The position numbers and the translations under genes are program-made. A DNA stretch of 64,000 bases, taken from the NCBI RefSeq assembly GCF_014873875.1, contig NZ_JADBEM010000001.1:1736001-1800000 (forward strand), read 5' to 3'. The stretch's first letter is position 1. Each line of letters starts with the position of its first letter. Under the pieces are notes generated by a model. That model made no database searches. It was given only the letters and a program-made list of their open reading frames with translations, and was not told the DNA's origin. Positions 24,063 through 34,812 of this stretch are shown in pieces. This DNA comes from Actinopolymorpha pittospori (GTDB lineage Bacteria; Actinomycetota; Actinomycetes; Propionibacteriales; Actinopolymorphaceae).

Positions 24063-26969
24063 GTGCAGAGCCCGACCCTGGCCCAGACCTCACCCGTCCA
24101 GCGGGAGCTCGCGAAGGTCGTCCGCGGACCCGTCCGGTTCGACGACGGGTCCCGCGCCCTCTTCTCCGCCGACGCCTCCAACTACCGCCACATGCCCATC
24201 GGTGTGGTGCAGCCCTACGACGTCGACGACGTGCTCGCCACCCTCGACGTCTGTCACCGGCTCGGCGTCCCGATCCTTCCGCGCGGCGCGGGCACCAGCA
24301 TCGCCGGCAACGCGGTCAACACCGCGGTCGTGCTCGACTTCAGCCGGCACCTGAACGCCGTCCTGGAGGTCGACCCCGAACGCCGGCGGGCCCGGGTCCA
24401 GCCCGGTGTGGTCCTCGACGACCTGCGCAAGGGGGCCAGCACGTACGGCCTGACCTTCGGGCCTGACCCGTCGACGCACAACCGCTGCACGCTCGGCGGC
24501 ATGATCGGCAACAACGCGTGTGGTTCCCACTCGGTGGCCTGGGGCAAGACGGTCGACAACGTGGCCGCCCTGGACGTCGTCCTCGCCGACGGCACCCGGC
24601 TCAAGGTCGGTCCCACCCCGGAGGACGAGCTCACCCGCCTGTGCGCGGAGCCCGGCCGGGTCGGCCAGCTCTACCGCGACCTGCGCGCGCTGCGGGACAA
24701 GTTCGGCCCGCTCGTTCAGGAGACCTTCCCCGACCTCACCCGCCGAGTCTCCGGCTACAACCTCGACCAGCTGCTGCCGGCCAACGGCTTCCACCTCGCC
24801 CGCGCCCTGGTCGGCACCGAGGGCACCTGCGTCACCCTGCTCGAGGCCGAGGTCGACCTCGTCGAGTCCCCGCCGGTCCGCGCCCTGACCGTGCTGGGCT
24901 TCCCGGACCAGTTCATCGCGGCCGACAACGTCGTCCCCCTGCTCGACCTCGCCCCGCTCACCATCGAGAGCGTCGACTCCGCCATCGTGGAGATCGTCCG
25001 GGCCCGCAACCCCCGCAACCCCGCACTCGACGCCCTCCCGCCCGGCGGCGCGTGGCTGTACGTCGAGACCGGCGGGGAGTCCGTCGCCGAGGCCGAGCAC
25101 CGCGCCCAGGTCGTCGCGCAGACGATGGCGGGATACGGCGCGACCAGTCTGGTCGTCACCGAGCCCACCCAGCTGCGGGCGCTGTGGCGGGTCCGGGAGG
25201 AGGGCGCGGGCAGCACCACGCGGCTCCCGGACGGCAGCGAGGCCTATCCCGGCTGGGAGGACGCCGCCGTACCCCCGCAACGCCTCGGCGGCTACCTGCG
25301 CGGCTTCGACACGCTGCTGAAGGACCACGGCCGTAAGGGCATCTACTACGGCCACTTCGGCGACGGCTGCATCCACGTCCGGATCGACTTCGACCTGTTG
25401 ACCAAGCAGGGCGTCGCCGGGTTCCGGCGGTTCATGGAGGACGCCGCCGACCTGGTGACCTCCCACGGCGGATCGCTGTCGGGCGAGCACGGCGACGGGC
25501 AGGCCCGCGCCGAGCTGCTGAAACGGATGTACCCGGCGGAGATCCTCGGCGCGTTCGAGGAGTTCCGCTCCGCGTGGGACCCGGCCGGGCTGATGAACCC
25601 GCACCGCATCGTCGAGCCGGCCAAGCTGGACGAGGACCTGCGGGTGTTCGTCGCGCCCCCGACGATCCGGTCCGACACCACACTGGCCTTCTCCCACGAC
25701 AAGGACGGCTTCTTCGGAGCGACCCGCCGCTGCATGGGTGTCGGCAAGTGCCTGTCCGCCGACGGCGGGGTGATGTGCCCGAGCTACCGGGCCACCCGCG
25801 AAGAAAAGCACTCCACCCGCGGCCGGGCCCGACTGCTGTTCGAGATGGCCAACGGACAGGTCGTCAAGGACGGCTGGCGCTCGGAGGAGGTACGCGACGC
25901 CCTCGACCTGTGCCTGTCCTGCAAGGGCTGCAAGACCGACTGCCCCGTCAACGTCGACATGGCCAGCTACAAGGCGGAGTTCCTCAGCAAGCACTACGCC
26001 GGACGGATCCGCCCCGCCTCGCACTACTCCATGGGCTTCCTCCCGCTGTGGCTGCGGCTGTCCGCGCCGTTCGCGAAGGTGGTCAACGCCCTCGCGAAGG
26101 TGCGGCCGTTGGCGAGCCTGGCGAAGAAGGTGGGCGGCATCGCACCTGAGCGGGCCATCCCGGAGTTCGCCCCGGCGACGTTCGTACGCCGATTCCGTTC
26201 CCGACCCGCGCCCGCCAAGGCCCTACCGGCCGACGCGCCACGGGTGCTGCTGTGGCCGGACTCCTTCACCAACGCCTTCGACCCGGACCTCGGTATGGAC
26301 GCGGTCGAGGTCCTCGAGTCGCTCGGCTACCGCGTGGAGGTTCCCGACGGACCGGTCTGCTGCGGGCTGACCTGGGTGTCGACCGGACAGCTGGGCGTCG
26401 CCAAGCGGGTGTTGCGGCGTACGTTGAAGACGCTGAAACCCTGGCTTGACGCGGGCGTACCCGTGGTCGGGCTCGAACCCAGCTGCACCGCGTTGTTCCG
26501 CGGCGAGCTGACCGAACTGCTGCCCGACGAGCCGGACGCCGCCACGCTGCGGGCGTCGACGAAGACGTTCGCGGAACTGCTCGCCGACCGCACCGAGGAG
26601 TTCGACGTACGCCGGCCCGGCCAGCGCGCGCTCGTCCAGGTGCACTGCCACCAGCACGCCGAGCTCGGCTTCACCTCCGACCGGAAGGTGCTCGCGGCCC
26701 TCGGCGTCGAGGCCGAGGTGCTCGACTCCGGCTGCTGCGGCCTGGCCGGCAACTTCGGCTTCGAGAAGGGCCACTACAAGGTGTCGATGGACGCCGCGGA
26801 GCGGGTGCTGCTCCCGGCCGTCCGGGCGGCCGACGGCGAGGTCGTCATGCTGGCGGACGGGTTCAGCTGTCGGACGCAGGTGCGCCAGGCAGGCGAACGC
26901 GAACCCGCCCACCTGGTCCAGATCGCGGCTCGCGCCCTCGGCGTCGGCTCGGGCGCGACGCGCTCCTGA
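24063..26969 (+). CDS. FAD-linked oxidase with Fe-S and CCG domains (YdiJ-like)
   Basis: 968 aa. FAD-binding_4 domain (PILPRGAGTSIAGNAVNTAV, GGMIGNNACGSHSVAWGKTV), FAD-oxidase C domain (YYGHFGDGCIHVRIDFDLL, SGEHGDGQARAELL), two 4Fe-4S clusters (CMGVGKC...C about 557-572; CLSCKGCKTDCP about 618), and two CCG motifs (VCCGLTW, SGCCGLAGNFGFEKG). This order is that of E. coli YdiJ and of fused GlcD/GlcF or D-lactate dehydrogenases: oxidation of a 2-hydroxy acid with electrons passed to the membrane pool. GTG start, with GGAAGG 9 nt upstream. Stands between convergently arranged neighbours, apparently monocistronic. Confidence 0.85.
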   Translation: MQSPTLAQTSPVQRELAKVVRGPVRFDDGSRALFSADASNYRHMPIGVVQPYDVDDVLATLDVCHRLGVPILPRGAGTSIAGNAVNTAVVLDFSRHLNAVLEVDPERRRARVQPGVVLDDLRKGASTYGLTFGPDPSTHNRCTLGGMIGNNACGSHSVAWGKTVDNVAALDVVLADGTRLKVGPTPEDELTRLCAEPGRVGQLYRDLRALRDKFGPLVQETFPDLTRRVSGYNLDQLLPANGFHLARALVGTEGTCVTLLEAEVDLVESPPVRALTVLGFPDQFIAADNVVPLLDLAPLTIESVDSAIVEIVRARNPRNPALDALPPGGAWLYVETGGESVAEAEHRAQVVAQTMAGYGATSLVVTEPTQLRALWRVREEGAGSTTRLPDGSEAYPGWEDAAVPPQRLGGYLRGFDTLLKDHGRKGIYYGHFGDGCIHVRIDFDLLTKQGVAGFRRFMEDAADLVTSHGGSLSGEHGDGQARAELLKRMYPAEILGAFEEFRSAWDPAGLMNPHRIVEPAKLDEDLRVFVAPPTIRSDTTLAFSHDKDGFFGATRRCMGVGKCLSADGGVMCPSYRATREEKHSTRGRARLLFEMANGQVVKDGWRSEEVRDALDLCLSCKGCKTDCPVNVDMASYKAEFLSKHYAGRIRPASHYSMGFLPLWLRLSAPFAKVVNALAKVRPLASLAKKVGGIAPERAIPEFAPATFVRRFRSRPAPAKALPADAPRVLLWPDSFTNAFDPDLGMDAVEVLESLGYRVEVPDGPVCCGLTWVSTGQLGVAKRVLRRTLKTLKPWLDAGVPVVGLEPSCTALFRGELTELLPDEPDAATLRASTKTFAELLADRTEEFDVRRPGQRALVQVHCHQHAELGFTSDRKVLAALGVEAEVLDSGCCGLAGNFGFEKGHYKVSMDAAERVLLPAVRAADGEVVMLADGFSCRTQVRQAGEREPAHLVQIAARALGVGSGATRS

Positions 26970-26970
26970 C

Positions 26971-26988
26971 GGCGTCGAGGTCGACGCC
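26971..26988. terminator. Palindromic hairpin after the FAD oxidase
   Basis: GGCGTCGA-GG-TCGACGCC directly follows the stop codon; converging tricorn gene ends about 115 bp on. A compact GC hairpin without a T-run. Confidence 0.45.
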
Positions 26989-27104
26989 GCCGACCACGCG
27001 TGCACGCCGCTCCGGGAAACCGGGCACCGGCCACCTTGGGTTCAAGGGGCCGATGACCGGTCTCCCGGTTCGCGGCGAAACTCCCGGCTGGCCGGCAGGC
27101 TCGG

Positions 27105-30100
27105 TCAGGAACGGATCCGGGGCGTGAGGGCGGGGGCCGCCAGCCGCGGCCGCTCGACCCGGCGGGGCGTGTGGGGCGGCTGCCCCGCGAACGCCTCCAA
27201 CGCCACTTCGACCGCGCGTTCCAGTTGCGGATCCTTGCCCGCGACGTAGTCCTGCGGCCGGATGTCGACCTCGATGTCGGGGTCGGTGCCGTAGTTCTCG
27301 ACCCGCCAGCCGACGTCGTCGAAGGCGAAGGAGTGCTCGGGCTGGGTCGTGATCGTCCCGTCGGCCAGAGCGTGCCGGGGGGAGATGCCGATCACGCCGC
27401 CCCAGGTGCGCTTCCCGATCAGCGGGCCGAGCCCTCTCATCTTGAAGGCGTGGCAGAAGATGTCGCCGTCGGATCCGGCCCACTCGTTGGTCAGCGTGAC
27501 CAGCGGCCCGCGCGGCGACTCATAGGGGTAGGGCTCGGGCTCGGTCCAGCGGGAGAAGTCGTAGCCGAGCCGGCGCCGGGCGAGCTTCTCCAGCAGCAGG
27601 GCGGAGACGTTGCCGCCGCCGTTGAAACGGACGTCGACGACCAGCCCCTCCCGGTCGTACTCGCGCAGGAAGCCGCGGTGGAACTCCGCGAACCCCCGGC
27701 CACCCATGTCGGGAATGTGGAGGTAGCCGACCCGGCCGCCGGTGCGTTCGGCGACGAAGGCGCGGTTGGCCTCCACCCAGTCGCGGTAACGCGCCGCCCG
27801 CTCCGAGCCGATCGCCCGCACGCTCACGGTGCGGGGCTTGTCCTCACCGCGGACGAGGGTGAGCTGGACCTCCTCCTCGGCCTGGTTGACCAGGGGTGCG
27901 CCGGGCGGCAGGTGGGTGCCGTCGGCGGCGGTGCCGATGGGCTGGCCGTTGATGGCGAGGACGACGTCGCCGATCGCGACGTCGACACCCGGACGGTTGA
28001 ACGGGGAGGTCAGGTCGTCGTTCCAGCGGTCACCGCCGAGCAGGTGCCCGATCCGGTAGCGGCCCGACTCGACGTCGAACTCCCAGTCGACACCGAGGAA
28101 GCCCTGGTCGTAGTGGGGTCCCGGGCGGTAGGCGCCGCCCATCTCGTAGGCGTGGGAGGTGCCGAGCTCGCCCTGCAGCTCCCAGATCAGGTCCGACAGC
28201 TCGGCCCTGGTGGAGACCCGGTCGACCAGCCGCAGGTAGCGGTCGTAGATGTTCGCCCAGGCGACGCCGGACATGTCGGCCACCCAGAAGTGGTCGCGCT
28301 GCAGCCGCCAGGTCTCGCGGAACATCTGCCGCCACTCCGCGCCCGGGCGCACCGAGACCTTCACCCGGGACAGGTCGATCCAGCCCGTCGCCCGGCGCGG
28401 GTCGTCGCCCTCCTCGGCCGGCTTCTCACCGGCCCGCAGGACCCGCAGCCGCTCACCGGCGAGGTAGAGCAGCGTGTGCGCGCCACGGTCGAGACTGAAG
28501 TCGCTCAGCCCCTCCAGCAGGCGTTCCTTCTTCTGGCTCTCGAAGTCGTAGACGTCGAGCACCGCACCGCCGCCGTCGTGACCGCCATGCTCGGAAGCCT
28601 CCGGCGCGTCCTGCAGAGGCCAGCTGGAGAAGAGGACCTTCCCGCGGATGCCGGCGATCCGGTGGTAGCGGCCCTCCGGCACCGGGAACGCCAGCACCCG
28701 GTCGGCCAGGCCCTCGACGGCGATCTCGACCGGCTCCACCCGCTCCTTGTCGGCCTCCTCCTCGACCTTGCGTTCCTCCTCCGCCTTCTTCTGGGTCGCG
28801 GCTGCCTCACTCACCACCGGCCGCGGTTCGGGGACGAACGGCGAACCGACGTCGCGGCGCAGCGTCACGACGTAGGGCCGGGTGCCGAGCGGGAACCCGG
28901 CCGCGAACTGCAGCGCGTCGTGCACGGGCACGAAGTCGCGCTGTCCGATGAAGTAGAGGTACTTGCCCTCCGGGTCGAAGCTCGGGGAGTGGTCGCTCAG
29001 CACCGGCCGGGAGGCGGGCCACGTCTGACCGGTCTCGACCCGGCACAGCACGATCGCCCTGGTGTTGGCGGACTCCGGCCGCGCGTAGGCGATCCACCGC
29101 CCGTCCGGCGCCCAGGTCACGCCGCTGATCGAACCGTGCGGGGACTGGTCGATCACCCGCACCGCCGGCGTCTGCGCGGCGAGGTCGACCAGCGCCACCT
29201 CGTTGCGGTGGTTGGTGAGCGCTACCTGATCGCTGTGCGGGGAGACCTCCAACTCCACGACCCGACCGACGTCGAGGTCGTCCAGCCAGCGGGCCGGGAC
29301 GCTCCCGTCGGCGGTCAGGATGACCAGCCGCTCCTCCTCCCGGTCATCACTCGCGGCCGCCACCAGCCGGGCGTGGTCACCGAGCCAGGTGAGCAGGCGG
29401 TAACGGACACCGTCGGGTTCGCCGTGCTGGCGTACGGCGCCTTCCCAGTGGGCGAAGGAGAAGGCCTTGCCCCGGGTGGTGATCGCGAGGTCGCTGCCGT
29501 CGGGTCCCAGGCTGGCGGAGTCGAGGTAGAGGCCCGCGGGCACGAACTGCCGGTTGCGCTGGGTGCGTGAGCTCCCGAGCTGGACCGGGATCAGGCGCGG
29601 CTCGTCGGTCTGCGGGTCGAGGAGGTACAGGTCGCCCGCGTGGTGGTAGACCAGCCGGCTCCCGTCGGTGGACAGGTTGCGGGCGTAGTAGTCGTCGTGG
29701 TCGGAGTGGCGGCGCAGGTCGTCGCCCTGCGGCGTACAGGAGTAGATGTTTCCGACGCCCTCGTGGTCGGAGAGGAAGTAGACCCGTTCACCCACCCAGC
29801 AGGGGCTGGCGATGTTGCCGGGCAGGCTGATCAGCGGCCGGAAGTCACCGCTGCCGGCAGGGTCGGTCCACAGGTTGCCGGCGGTGCCGCCGCGGTAGCG
29901 CTTCCAGCGGGCCGGGTCGGCGGTGTTGCGGCCGAGGACCACGCCGCCGGAGGGACCGAACGCGATCGACTGGGCCTGGCCGTAGGGGAGTTCGGCGCTG
30001 GGCCCACCAGCGGCGCTGGTCCGGCGCAGCCGGTATTCGTCGACGGGGCGGCCGGTCGTGCTGGCGTAGACGATCGTGTCGTCGTCGAGCCAGCCGGCGA

Positions 30101-30380
30101 TCGTGCACCGGGCGGCCTCGAAGGTGAGCCGCTGGGCGACCCCGCCGGTCGCGGGCATGACGTAGACCTCGCCGGGGCCTTCCTCCTGACCGACGAAGGC
30201 GAGGCGGGTGCCGTCAGGGGAGAGCCGCGGCCGGGTGGCCTCGGCCACCCCGGCGGTCAGCCTCCAGGCCCGCCCACCCTCGACCGGGACGCTCCACAGG
30301 TCGTCCTCCCCGCAGAACACCACCATGTCGCCGTTGATCGTCGGAAACCGCAGATAACCCGCGTCACCGCTGCCGCCCAT
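27105..30380 (-). CDS. Tricorn-like S41 serine protease
   Basis: 1091 aa. N-terminal six- and seven-bladed beta-propeller repeats ([35 protein letters not shown]), a C1 domain, a PDZ domain ([13 protein letters not shown]), and an S41 core. Catalytic candidates: His in [11 protein letters not shown] and Ser-Asp in [15 protein letters not shown], followed by [11 protein letters not shown]. Tricorn degrades peptides released by the proteasome, trimming 2-4 residue products in the cytoplasm. Start at the ATG with AGGAGG 10 nt upstream. An acidic-lysine stretch ([20 protein letters not shown]) links propeller and core. Divergent from an amidase gene. Confidence 0.9.
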   Translation of the reverse strand: MGGSGDAGYLRFPTINGDMVVFCGEDDLWSVPVEGGRAWRLTAGVAEATRPRLSPDGTRLAFVGQEEGPGEVYVMPATGGVAQRLTFEAARCTIAGWLDDDTIVYASTTGRPVDEYRLRRTSAAGGPSAELPYGQAQSIAFGPSGGVVLGRNTADPARWKRYRGGTAGNLWTDPAGSGDFRPLISLPGNIASPCWVGERVYFLSDHEGVGNIYSCTPQGDDLRRHSDHDDYYARNLSTDGSRLVYHHAGDLYLLDPQTDEPRLIPVQLGSSRTQRNRQFVPAGLYLDSASLGPDGSDLAITTRGKAFSFAHWEGAVRQHGEPDGVRYRLLTWLGDHARLVAAASDDREEERLVILTADGSVPARWLDDLDVGRVVELEVSPHSDQVALTNHRNEVALVDLAAQTPAVRVIDQSPHGSISGVTWAPDGRWIAYARPESANTRAIVLCRVETGQTWPASRPVLSDHSPSFDPEGKYLYFIGQRDFVPVHDALQFAAGFPLGTRPYVVTLRRDVGSPFVPEPRPVVSEAAATQKKAEEERKVEEEADKERVEPVEIAVEGLADRVLAFPVPEGRYHRIAGIRGKVLFSSWPLQDAPEASEHGGHDGGGAVLDVYDFESQKKERLLEGLSDFSLDRGAHTLLYLAGERLRVLRAGEKPAEEGDDPRRATGWIDLSRVKVSVRPGAEWRQMFRETWRLQRDHFWVADMSGVAWANIYDRYLRLVDRVSTRAELSDLIWELQGELGTSHAYEMGGAYRPGPHYDQGFLGVDWEFDVESGRYRIGHLLGGDRWNDDLTSPFNRPGVDVAIGDVVLAINGQPIGTAADGTHLPPGAPLVNQAEEEVQLTLVRGEDKPRTVSVRAIGSERAARYRDWVEANRAFVAERTGGRVGYLHIPDMGGRGFAEFHRGFLREYDREGLVVDVRFNGGGNVSALLLEKLARRRLGYDFSRWTEPEPYPYESPRGPLVTLTNEWAGSDGDIFCHAFKMRGLGPLIGKRTWGGVIGISPRHALADGTITTQPEHSFAFDDVGWRVENYGTDPDIEVDIRPQDYVAGKDPQLERAVEVALEAFAGQPPHTPRRVERPRLAAPALTPRIRS

Positions 30381-30508
30381 ACGTGGTTTTCCTCCTGCCG
30401 ACGCCGGCACATCGAACCGAGTCTCCGAGCCTATGCCGCCATTCCGACAACCCGGGATCTCCGACCCGCCACCCGGATCGAGGTCGCGGGCGGCATGATG
30501 ATCGCACC

Positions 30509-31639
30509 ATGGACGCCACCTGGATCCTCCGCTTGGACGCCGTAGGCGACGGCCCCCGCATCGCGGTCAAGGACTGCATGGACGTCGCGGGTACGCCGAG
30601 CACCGTGGGCTGCCGCGTCATCGCCGCGGACGCGCTCCCGGCCACCCTCGACGCACCCGTCGTGGAGACCGCCCGCCGGCAGGGCGCCCGGATCGTCGGC
30701 AAGGCCAATCTCGTCGAACTCTGCCGGCACGCCGACGGCATCAACCCCTGGACGGGAACACCGGTCAACCCGCTGGACTCCGCCCGCGTCCCCGGCGGCT
30801 CCTCCAGCGGCTCCGCCGTCGCGGTGGCCGAGGACGAGGCCGACATCGGGTACGGCACTGACACCGGCGGCTCCGTCCGGGTCCCAGCGGCCTGCTGCGG
30901 CCTGGTCGGGTTGAAGACCACCGCCGGCCGGATCAGCACCCAGGGCGTCTTCGAGTTCTCCCGCACCCTCGACACCGTGGGCCCGCTGGCGCGCGACGTG
31001 GCGGGTGCCGCCCTCGGGATGGCGATGCTGGAGCCGGGGTTCACCATCGCCGAGCCGCCCACGGGGACACCCCCACCGCTCGCTCGGCTCCGCCTGCCCG
31101 ACGTCGATCCCGCCCTCGACGCCGCGATCGACGACGCGTTGCGGACCGCCGGCCTGCAGACGACCGACGTACGGCTGCCGCAGTGGCGGTCGTGGATCAC
31201 CGCCGCCAAGGACCTGGCGTCGGCGGAGGGCTACTGGGCCCACCGCCACCTGCTGGACCGCTCCGAGCATCTGGAGGACCGCCACGCCGGCGGCATTCGG
31301 CAGGGACGGGACTTCACCGCCGCGCAGGTCCTCGCCTGCCGGCGTTCCGGCCGAGCGGCCAGCGCCCACCTGAACGCGCTGCTCGACCGGTTCTCCGCGC
31401 TCGCGCTCCCCACGCTCGCGTTCGAGCCACCGCGCATCGGTGAGGTACGCCGCGGCTCGATGACCTACCTCACCGCGCCCTTCAACCTCGCCGGACTGCC
31501 CGCCCTGGCTCTGCCGGTCCCCCGTGGCGCCGGTGCGCTGCCGGCGTCGCTGCAACTCGTCGGCGCGGCCTACACCGAGGAGTCGCTGCTCGCCCTCGGC
31601 GCACACGTCGAGGCCGCCCTCGCCGCCAACCGACGCTGA
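30509..31639 (+). CDS. Amidase-signature hydrolase
   Basis: 376 aa amidase-signature enzyme. Likely triad Lys21 (IAVKDCMDV), cis-Ser98 ([11 protein letters not shown]) and nucleophile Ser122 ([19 protein letters not shown]). Shorter than many members (450-500 aa), with a compact C-terminal half, yet all catalytic residues are present. Hydrolyses an amide such as a carboxamide or allophanate-like substrate; not a GatA, since GatB/C are absent. No clear ribosome site before ATG. Confidence 0.82.
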   Translation: MDATWILRLDAVGDGPRIAVKDCMDVAGTPSTVGCRVIAADALPATLDAPVVETARRQGARIVGKANLVELCRHADGINPWTGTPVNPLDSARVPGGSSSGSAVAVAEDEADIGYGTDTGGSVRVPAACCGLVGLKTTAGRISTQGVFEFSRTLDTVGPLARDVAGAALGMAMLEPGFTIAEPPTGTPPPLARLRLPDVDPALDAAIDDALRTAGLQTTDVRLPQWRSWITAAKDLASAEGYWAHRHLLDRSEHLEDRHAGGIRQGRDFTAAQVLACRRSGRAASAHLNALLDRFSALALPTLAFEPPRIGEVRRGSMTYLTAPFNLAGLPALALPVPRGAGALPASLQLVGAAYTEESLLALGAHVEAALAANRR

Positions 31640-31676
31640 CCGGCGGTACGCATCGGGCGCTGCACTGACGGACACC

Positions 31677-32519
31677 TCAGCGGAAGGCGTCCACGTGCTC
31701 CTCGACCCAGGAGCGGAACGTCCGCGCCGGCCGCCCGAGCAGTTGGTCGACGGTGTCGGTCACCCGCTCCGGTGAATCCACGAACGACTCCCACGCCCTG
31801 AGCCGGGCCTCCACGAACGCCGCGTTTCCCCAGGCGGCGGTCAGCTGTTCGCGTGCCGTCTCCGGCGGCAGGTCCTCCCACCGCACTGCTCGCCCGACCA
31901 CCTCGCCGATGAGCTGGGCGAGGCCGGCCTGCGTGATCGACTCCGGTCCGGTGATCACGTACCTCGCACCCTCGTGCCTGGCGGAGGTGAGCGCCTGGAC
32001 GACCACGTCGGCGATGTCGCGCTCATGGATCAACGACCTCGACGCCTGTCCGTAGGGCAGCCGCACGACCCCCTGCCTGATCTGGTCGGCCCACGCGAGA
32101 GTGTTCGTGGCGAAGTCGATGGCCCGTACGAACGTCCAGCTCAGACCGGAGCTTCTGATCAACCGCTCGTTGTCCTGATGGAAGGACGTGGCCTGTTCTC
32201 CGTCGGCCAGGTCAGCCACGTCGGTCGAGAGGTACACCACCCGCTCGGCGTGCTCGGCGATCAGCTCGATCACCCGCGGTTCCACCGGTATCCCCGGCCA
32301 CATCAGGTAGACGCGTTCCACACCGCGCAACGCGGGCTCCAAGGTCCGCGGGGACGACAGGTCGCCCACCACCACGTCGACCCCGTCGGGCAGCGAGGCC
32401 GTGTCCGGGTCGCGTACCAGCGCCCGCGTTTCGAACCCCTCTCCTGCCAGCGAGGAAACCACGTGCCCACCCACACTGCCGGTCGCGCCGGTCACCAAAA
32501 TCCTGCTCACACCCAACAC
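31677..32519 (-). CDS. NmrA-like NAD(P)-binding oxidoreductase
   Basis: 280 aa atypical short-chain reductase: nucleotide loop ILVTGATGSVGGHVVSSLAG, then GDLSSPRTLEPALRGVERVYLMWPG, a fold typical of NmrA/azoreductase-like (QorB) proteins. Acts on quinones or senses NADP; unclear. GTG at 32519 or at 32510 (VSRILVTG) could be the start; neither has a strong ribosome site. Confidence 0.8.
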   Translation of the reverse strand: MLGVSRILVTGATGSVGGHVVSSLAGEGFETRALVRDPDTASLPDGVDVVVGDLSSPRTLEPALRGVERVYLMWPGIPVEPRVIELIAEHAERVVYLSTDVADLADGEQATSFHQDNERLIRSSGLSWTFVRAIDFATNTLAWADQIRQGVVRLPYGQASRSLIHERDIADVVVQALTSARHEGARYVITGPESITQAGLAQLIGEVVGRAVRWEDLPPETAREQLTAAWGNAAFVEARLRAWESFVDSPERVTDTVDQLLGRPARTFRSWVEEHVDAFR

Positions 32520-32649
32520 CCAGCGCTGGCCGCCGACCGGTTCTTCCCTGAGCGTGGTGCCGATCTCGAACTCTGGGCCGAACCCACTGGCAGCGACCGC
32601 CCGGCTTGCACATCTCGAGCCGCGCGAACCGGACGGACGTGTGCCGCTG

Positions 32650-33516
32650 TCAGTCGTCCTCGTCGAGGATTTGACGCAGCGTGGCCGCGAAACCGTCGGG
32701 GTCGCCCTTCATGCCGAACTCCCCGCCGGCGAATCCGGCGTGGTGGCTGGGGAAGGTGACGGCCTTCGTACCGAGCCGCTCCGCGACAGCTTCACCCGCC
32801 CGGTGGGCCAGCTCCCCCTCCGACTCGGATCCGACACCGAGGACGATGCGCGTGGAGGCCGCGCGCAGAGCGTCGACGTCGTGCTCGTAGTGCGTGCAGC
32901 TGAGGAGGTTCTGGCCCAGCATCACGTCGTCGCGGGAGCCGTCGTCCTCGCTCGGCAACCCGAAGTCGGCCGGGCGCGCCGGCAGTTCGGCGAAGTCGGC
33001 CGGGACCGGGCCCCGCAGACCGACGACCACGATGAACTTCGCCATTCCCGGGCCGAAACCGTCCCGCTGGTAGGTCTGGTGAATGTTCACCACCGCCGCC
33101 AGCGCCTCCGCCCGGTCGGGCAGGACCGTGGCCGCCGGCGGCTCGTGCGCCACGAGGGTCCGCACCTGCTCCGGATGCCGGGCCACCAGCACGAGCCCGT
33201 TGACGGCGCCGCCGCTGCTGGCGAGGATGTCCACCGGCCCACCGCCGAGCGCGGAGATCAGCCGGTGCAGGTCGTCCGCGTGTTGGTCGGGGGTGGACTC
33301 GCCGCTGACGCTGCGCTGGCTTCGCCCGGCTCCACGCGGGTCGTAGGTCACCACCGTCCGGTCCTGGAAGTGTCCGACCAGGCTGGCGAATCCGCTGGCG
33401 TCCATCGGCGAACCGATCATCAGCAGGATCGGCGCGGTGCTCGGCTCGACCTCCCGTACGTCGTAGTGCAGGACGGCGCCGGGCACCTCGAGGGTGTGGG
33501 TCTTCGGGTCGGTCAT
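32650..33516 (-). CDS. Alpha/beta hydrolase
   Basis: 288 aa. Alpha/beta fold: ILLMIGSPMDASGF oxyanion region, nucleophile in DILASSGGAVNGL, terminal His in PSHHAGFAGGEF. The nucleophile elbow is ASSGG rather than the commoner GHSxG. Start at the ATG with AAAGGGG 9 nt upstream; an ATG-like start 57 nt earlier has none. Sits in a row of small minus-strand detoxification-type genes. Confidence 0.8.
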   Translation of the reverse strand: MTDPKTHTLEVPGAVLHYDVREVEPSTAPILLMIGSPMDASGFASLVGHFQDRTVVTYDPRGAGRSQRSVSGESTPDQHADDLHRLISALGGGPVDILASSGGAVNGLVLVARHPEQVRTLVAHEPPAATVLPDRAEALAAVVNIHQTYQRDGFGPGMAKFIVVVGLRGPVPADFAELPARPADFGLPSEDDGSRDDVMLGQNLLSCTHYEHDVDALRAASTRIVLGVGSESEGELAHRAGEAVAERLGTKAVTFPSHHAGFAGGEFGMKGDPDGFAATLRQILDEDD

Positions 33517-33619
33517 GGGCTGGCCCCTTTCGTGGTCGACGAGCGTTGGACCGGTGGGAGCGGTGAAACTCATCGGTCGAGCCTGTCGCCGGGCGCGTCG
33601 ACCTGGGCGCCGAACACGG

Positions 33620-34030
33620 TCAGGCCGCGCTCGCGGCCGCCTCGATCAGGCCGGGATGGTCGATCAGTGGCCACAGTTCGGCCAACCGTCCGTCGACGAC
33701 GCGGAAGATGACGATGGCGTGCAGGGCGACACCGGCGCCGGTCGGCGGGATTCCGAAGTACTCGCCGGTGTGCCTGCCCCGCATGGTCCAGCGGACCGCC
33801 ACCCGGTCGCCTTCGGCCACCAGGTCGTCGATCTCGAAGGTCGAACCGTCGAAGCCCGCGCGTAGTCGCTCGCCGATCCCCGTCAACGCGCGCGGTCCCC
33901 TCGGTGTGCCGGGCGCCCCACCGTGGACGACGAAGTCGGCGGCGACGATCTCCTGGGCCACCTCCGGCCTGTTCTGGTTGAGCACCTGCTCGTAGAAGCG
34001 ACGTACGACAGCCTTGTTCTCCTCGGTCAT
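33620..34030 (-). CDS. SnoaL-like ester cyclase-family protein
   Basis: 136 aa SnoaL/NTF2-like fold: VVRRFYEQVLNQNRPEVAQE, VAVRWTMRGRHTGEYFGIPP, TGAGVALHAIVIFRVVDGRL. Related proteins are polyketide cyclases, isomerases or of unknown role. AGGAGA precedes ATG. Just upstream lies a 14-bp minisatellite, in the space where its own promoter or untranslated leader would be. Confidence 0.82.
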   Translation of the reverse strand: MTEENKAVVRRFYEQVLNQNRPEVAQEIVAADFVVHGGAPGTPRGPRALTGIGERLRAGFDGSTFEIDDLVAEGDRVAVRWTMRGRHTGEYFGIPPTGAGVALHAIVIFRVVDGRLAELWPLIDHPGLIEAAASAA

Positions 34031-34043
34031 GGCCGAGTCTCCT

Positions 34044-34112
34044 GTCTGGGTCGAGTTCGCTGGGTCGAGTCGTCTGGGTCGAGTCGTCTGGGTCGAGTCG
34101 TCTGGGTCGAGT
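34044..34112. repeat. Minisatellite of 13-15 bp GTCTGGGTCGAGT units
   Basis: Five tandem copies of CGTCTGGGTCGAGT-like units. The last three are identical 14-mers; the first two differ in length by one base. It fills nearly all of the 90-bp gap between the SnoaL start and the next gene's stop. Copy number may vary between strains. Confidence 0.8.
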
Positions 34113-34120
34113 CCGTGGGA

Positions 34121-34759
34121 TCAGTAGCCGATGCCGACCGTGGTGCGGAACGTGGCCGGATCGGTGAGCGTGCGCAGCATCTCCGCGGCGAGGTCGGCCC
34201 GGGAGATGAGGTGGCCGCCGGGAACGTTGCGGCCGAGCGCGGTGCGGTAGGTGCCGGTGGCCGGCTTGTCGGTGAGCCTGGGTGGCCGCACGATCGTCCA
34301 GTCCAGGTCGCTGCGCCGCGCCTCGCCCTCCATGACGGCCAGATCGGTGTAGAGGTCCTTCAACACGGCGCGCAGGACCTTACGGATGGTGAGCCGGTAG
34401 AGCACCTTCTCCCCGGCGTCGTGGTCGGGTACGGGTGCCGCGCTGACGGCGACGAGGCGACGGATGCCGACTTCGCGCATCGCGGCGATGACGTGGGCCA
34501 CGCCGGGACCACAGACCGGGCCGTCCCTGCGACTGCGCGGACCGACGGTCGAGAGGACCGCCTCGGCGCCCGACACCGCCTGCTCGACCGAGGCCCGGTC
34601 GAGGATGTCGCCGCACACCACCCGGAGCCGGTCGTGGCGCAAGGTGATCTTGACGGGATCGCGGGCGACGGCCGTCACTTCGTGCCCCTTGGCCAGTGCG
34701 AGTGGGAGGAGATGAGCCCCCACACCACCGGTCGCGCCGAAGACCGTGAGTCGGGGCAT
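34121..34759 (-). CDS. NAD(P)H-binding protein (SDR/NmrA type)
   Basis: 212 aa from MPRLTVFGATGGVG. Rossmann loop TVFGATGGVGAHLLPLAL, then VCGDILDRASVEQAVSGAEA and LDWTIVRPPRLTDK, the pattern of NAD(P)H-binding SDR-like flavin/biliverdin reductases. ATG 34789 is an alternative with GGGAGG upstream and would add 10 residues. Divergent from a TetR gene with two operators between, so probably under its repression. Confidence 0.82.
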   Translation of the reverse strand: MPRLTVFGATGGVGAHLLPLALAKGHEVTAVARDPVKITLRHDRLRVVCGDILDRASVEQAVSGAEAVLSTVGPRSRRDGPVCGPGVAHVIAAMREVGIRRLVAVSAAPVPDHDAGEKVLYRLTIRKVLRAVLKDLYTDLAVMEGEARRSDLDWTIVRPPRLTDKPATGTYRTALGRNVPGGHLISRADLAAEMLRTLTDPATFRTTVGIGY

Positions 34760-34812
34760 CGGAGCCCCACCGGCGGCTTGCCTCCCCATCGCTGAACCAA
34801 CCTCCCACTGTG

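Noticed and set aside
24090..26024. Long open frame antisense to the FAD/Fe-S oxidase
   Set aside because: Mirror frame of a clear gene in GC-rich DNA; composition rich in Val/Gly/Arg and no family motifs.
27171..29570. Long open frame antisense to the tricorn-like protease
   Set aside because: Same reason: a shadow of a well-supported gene, no ribosome site, no recognisable domain.
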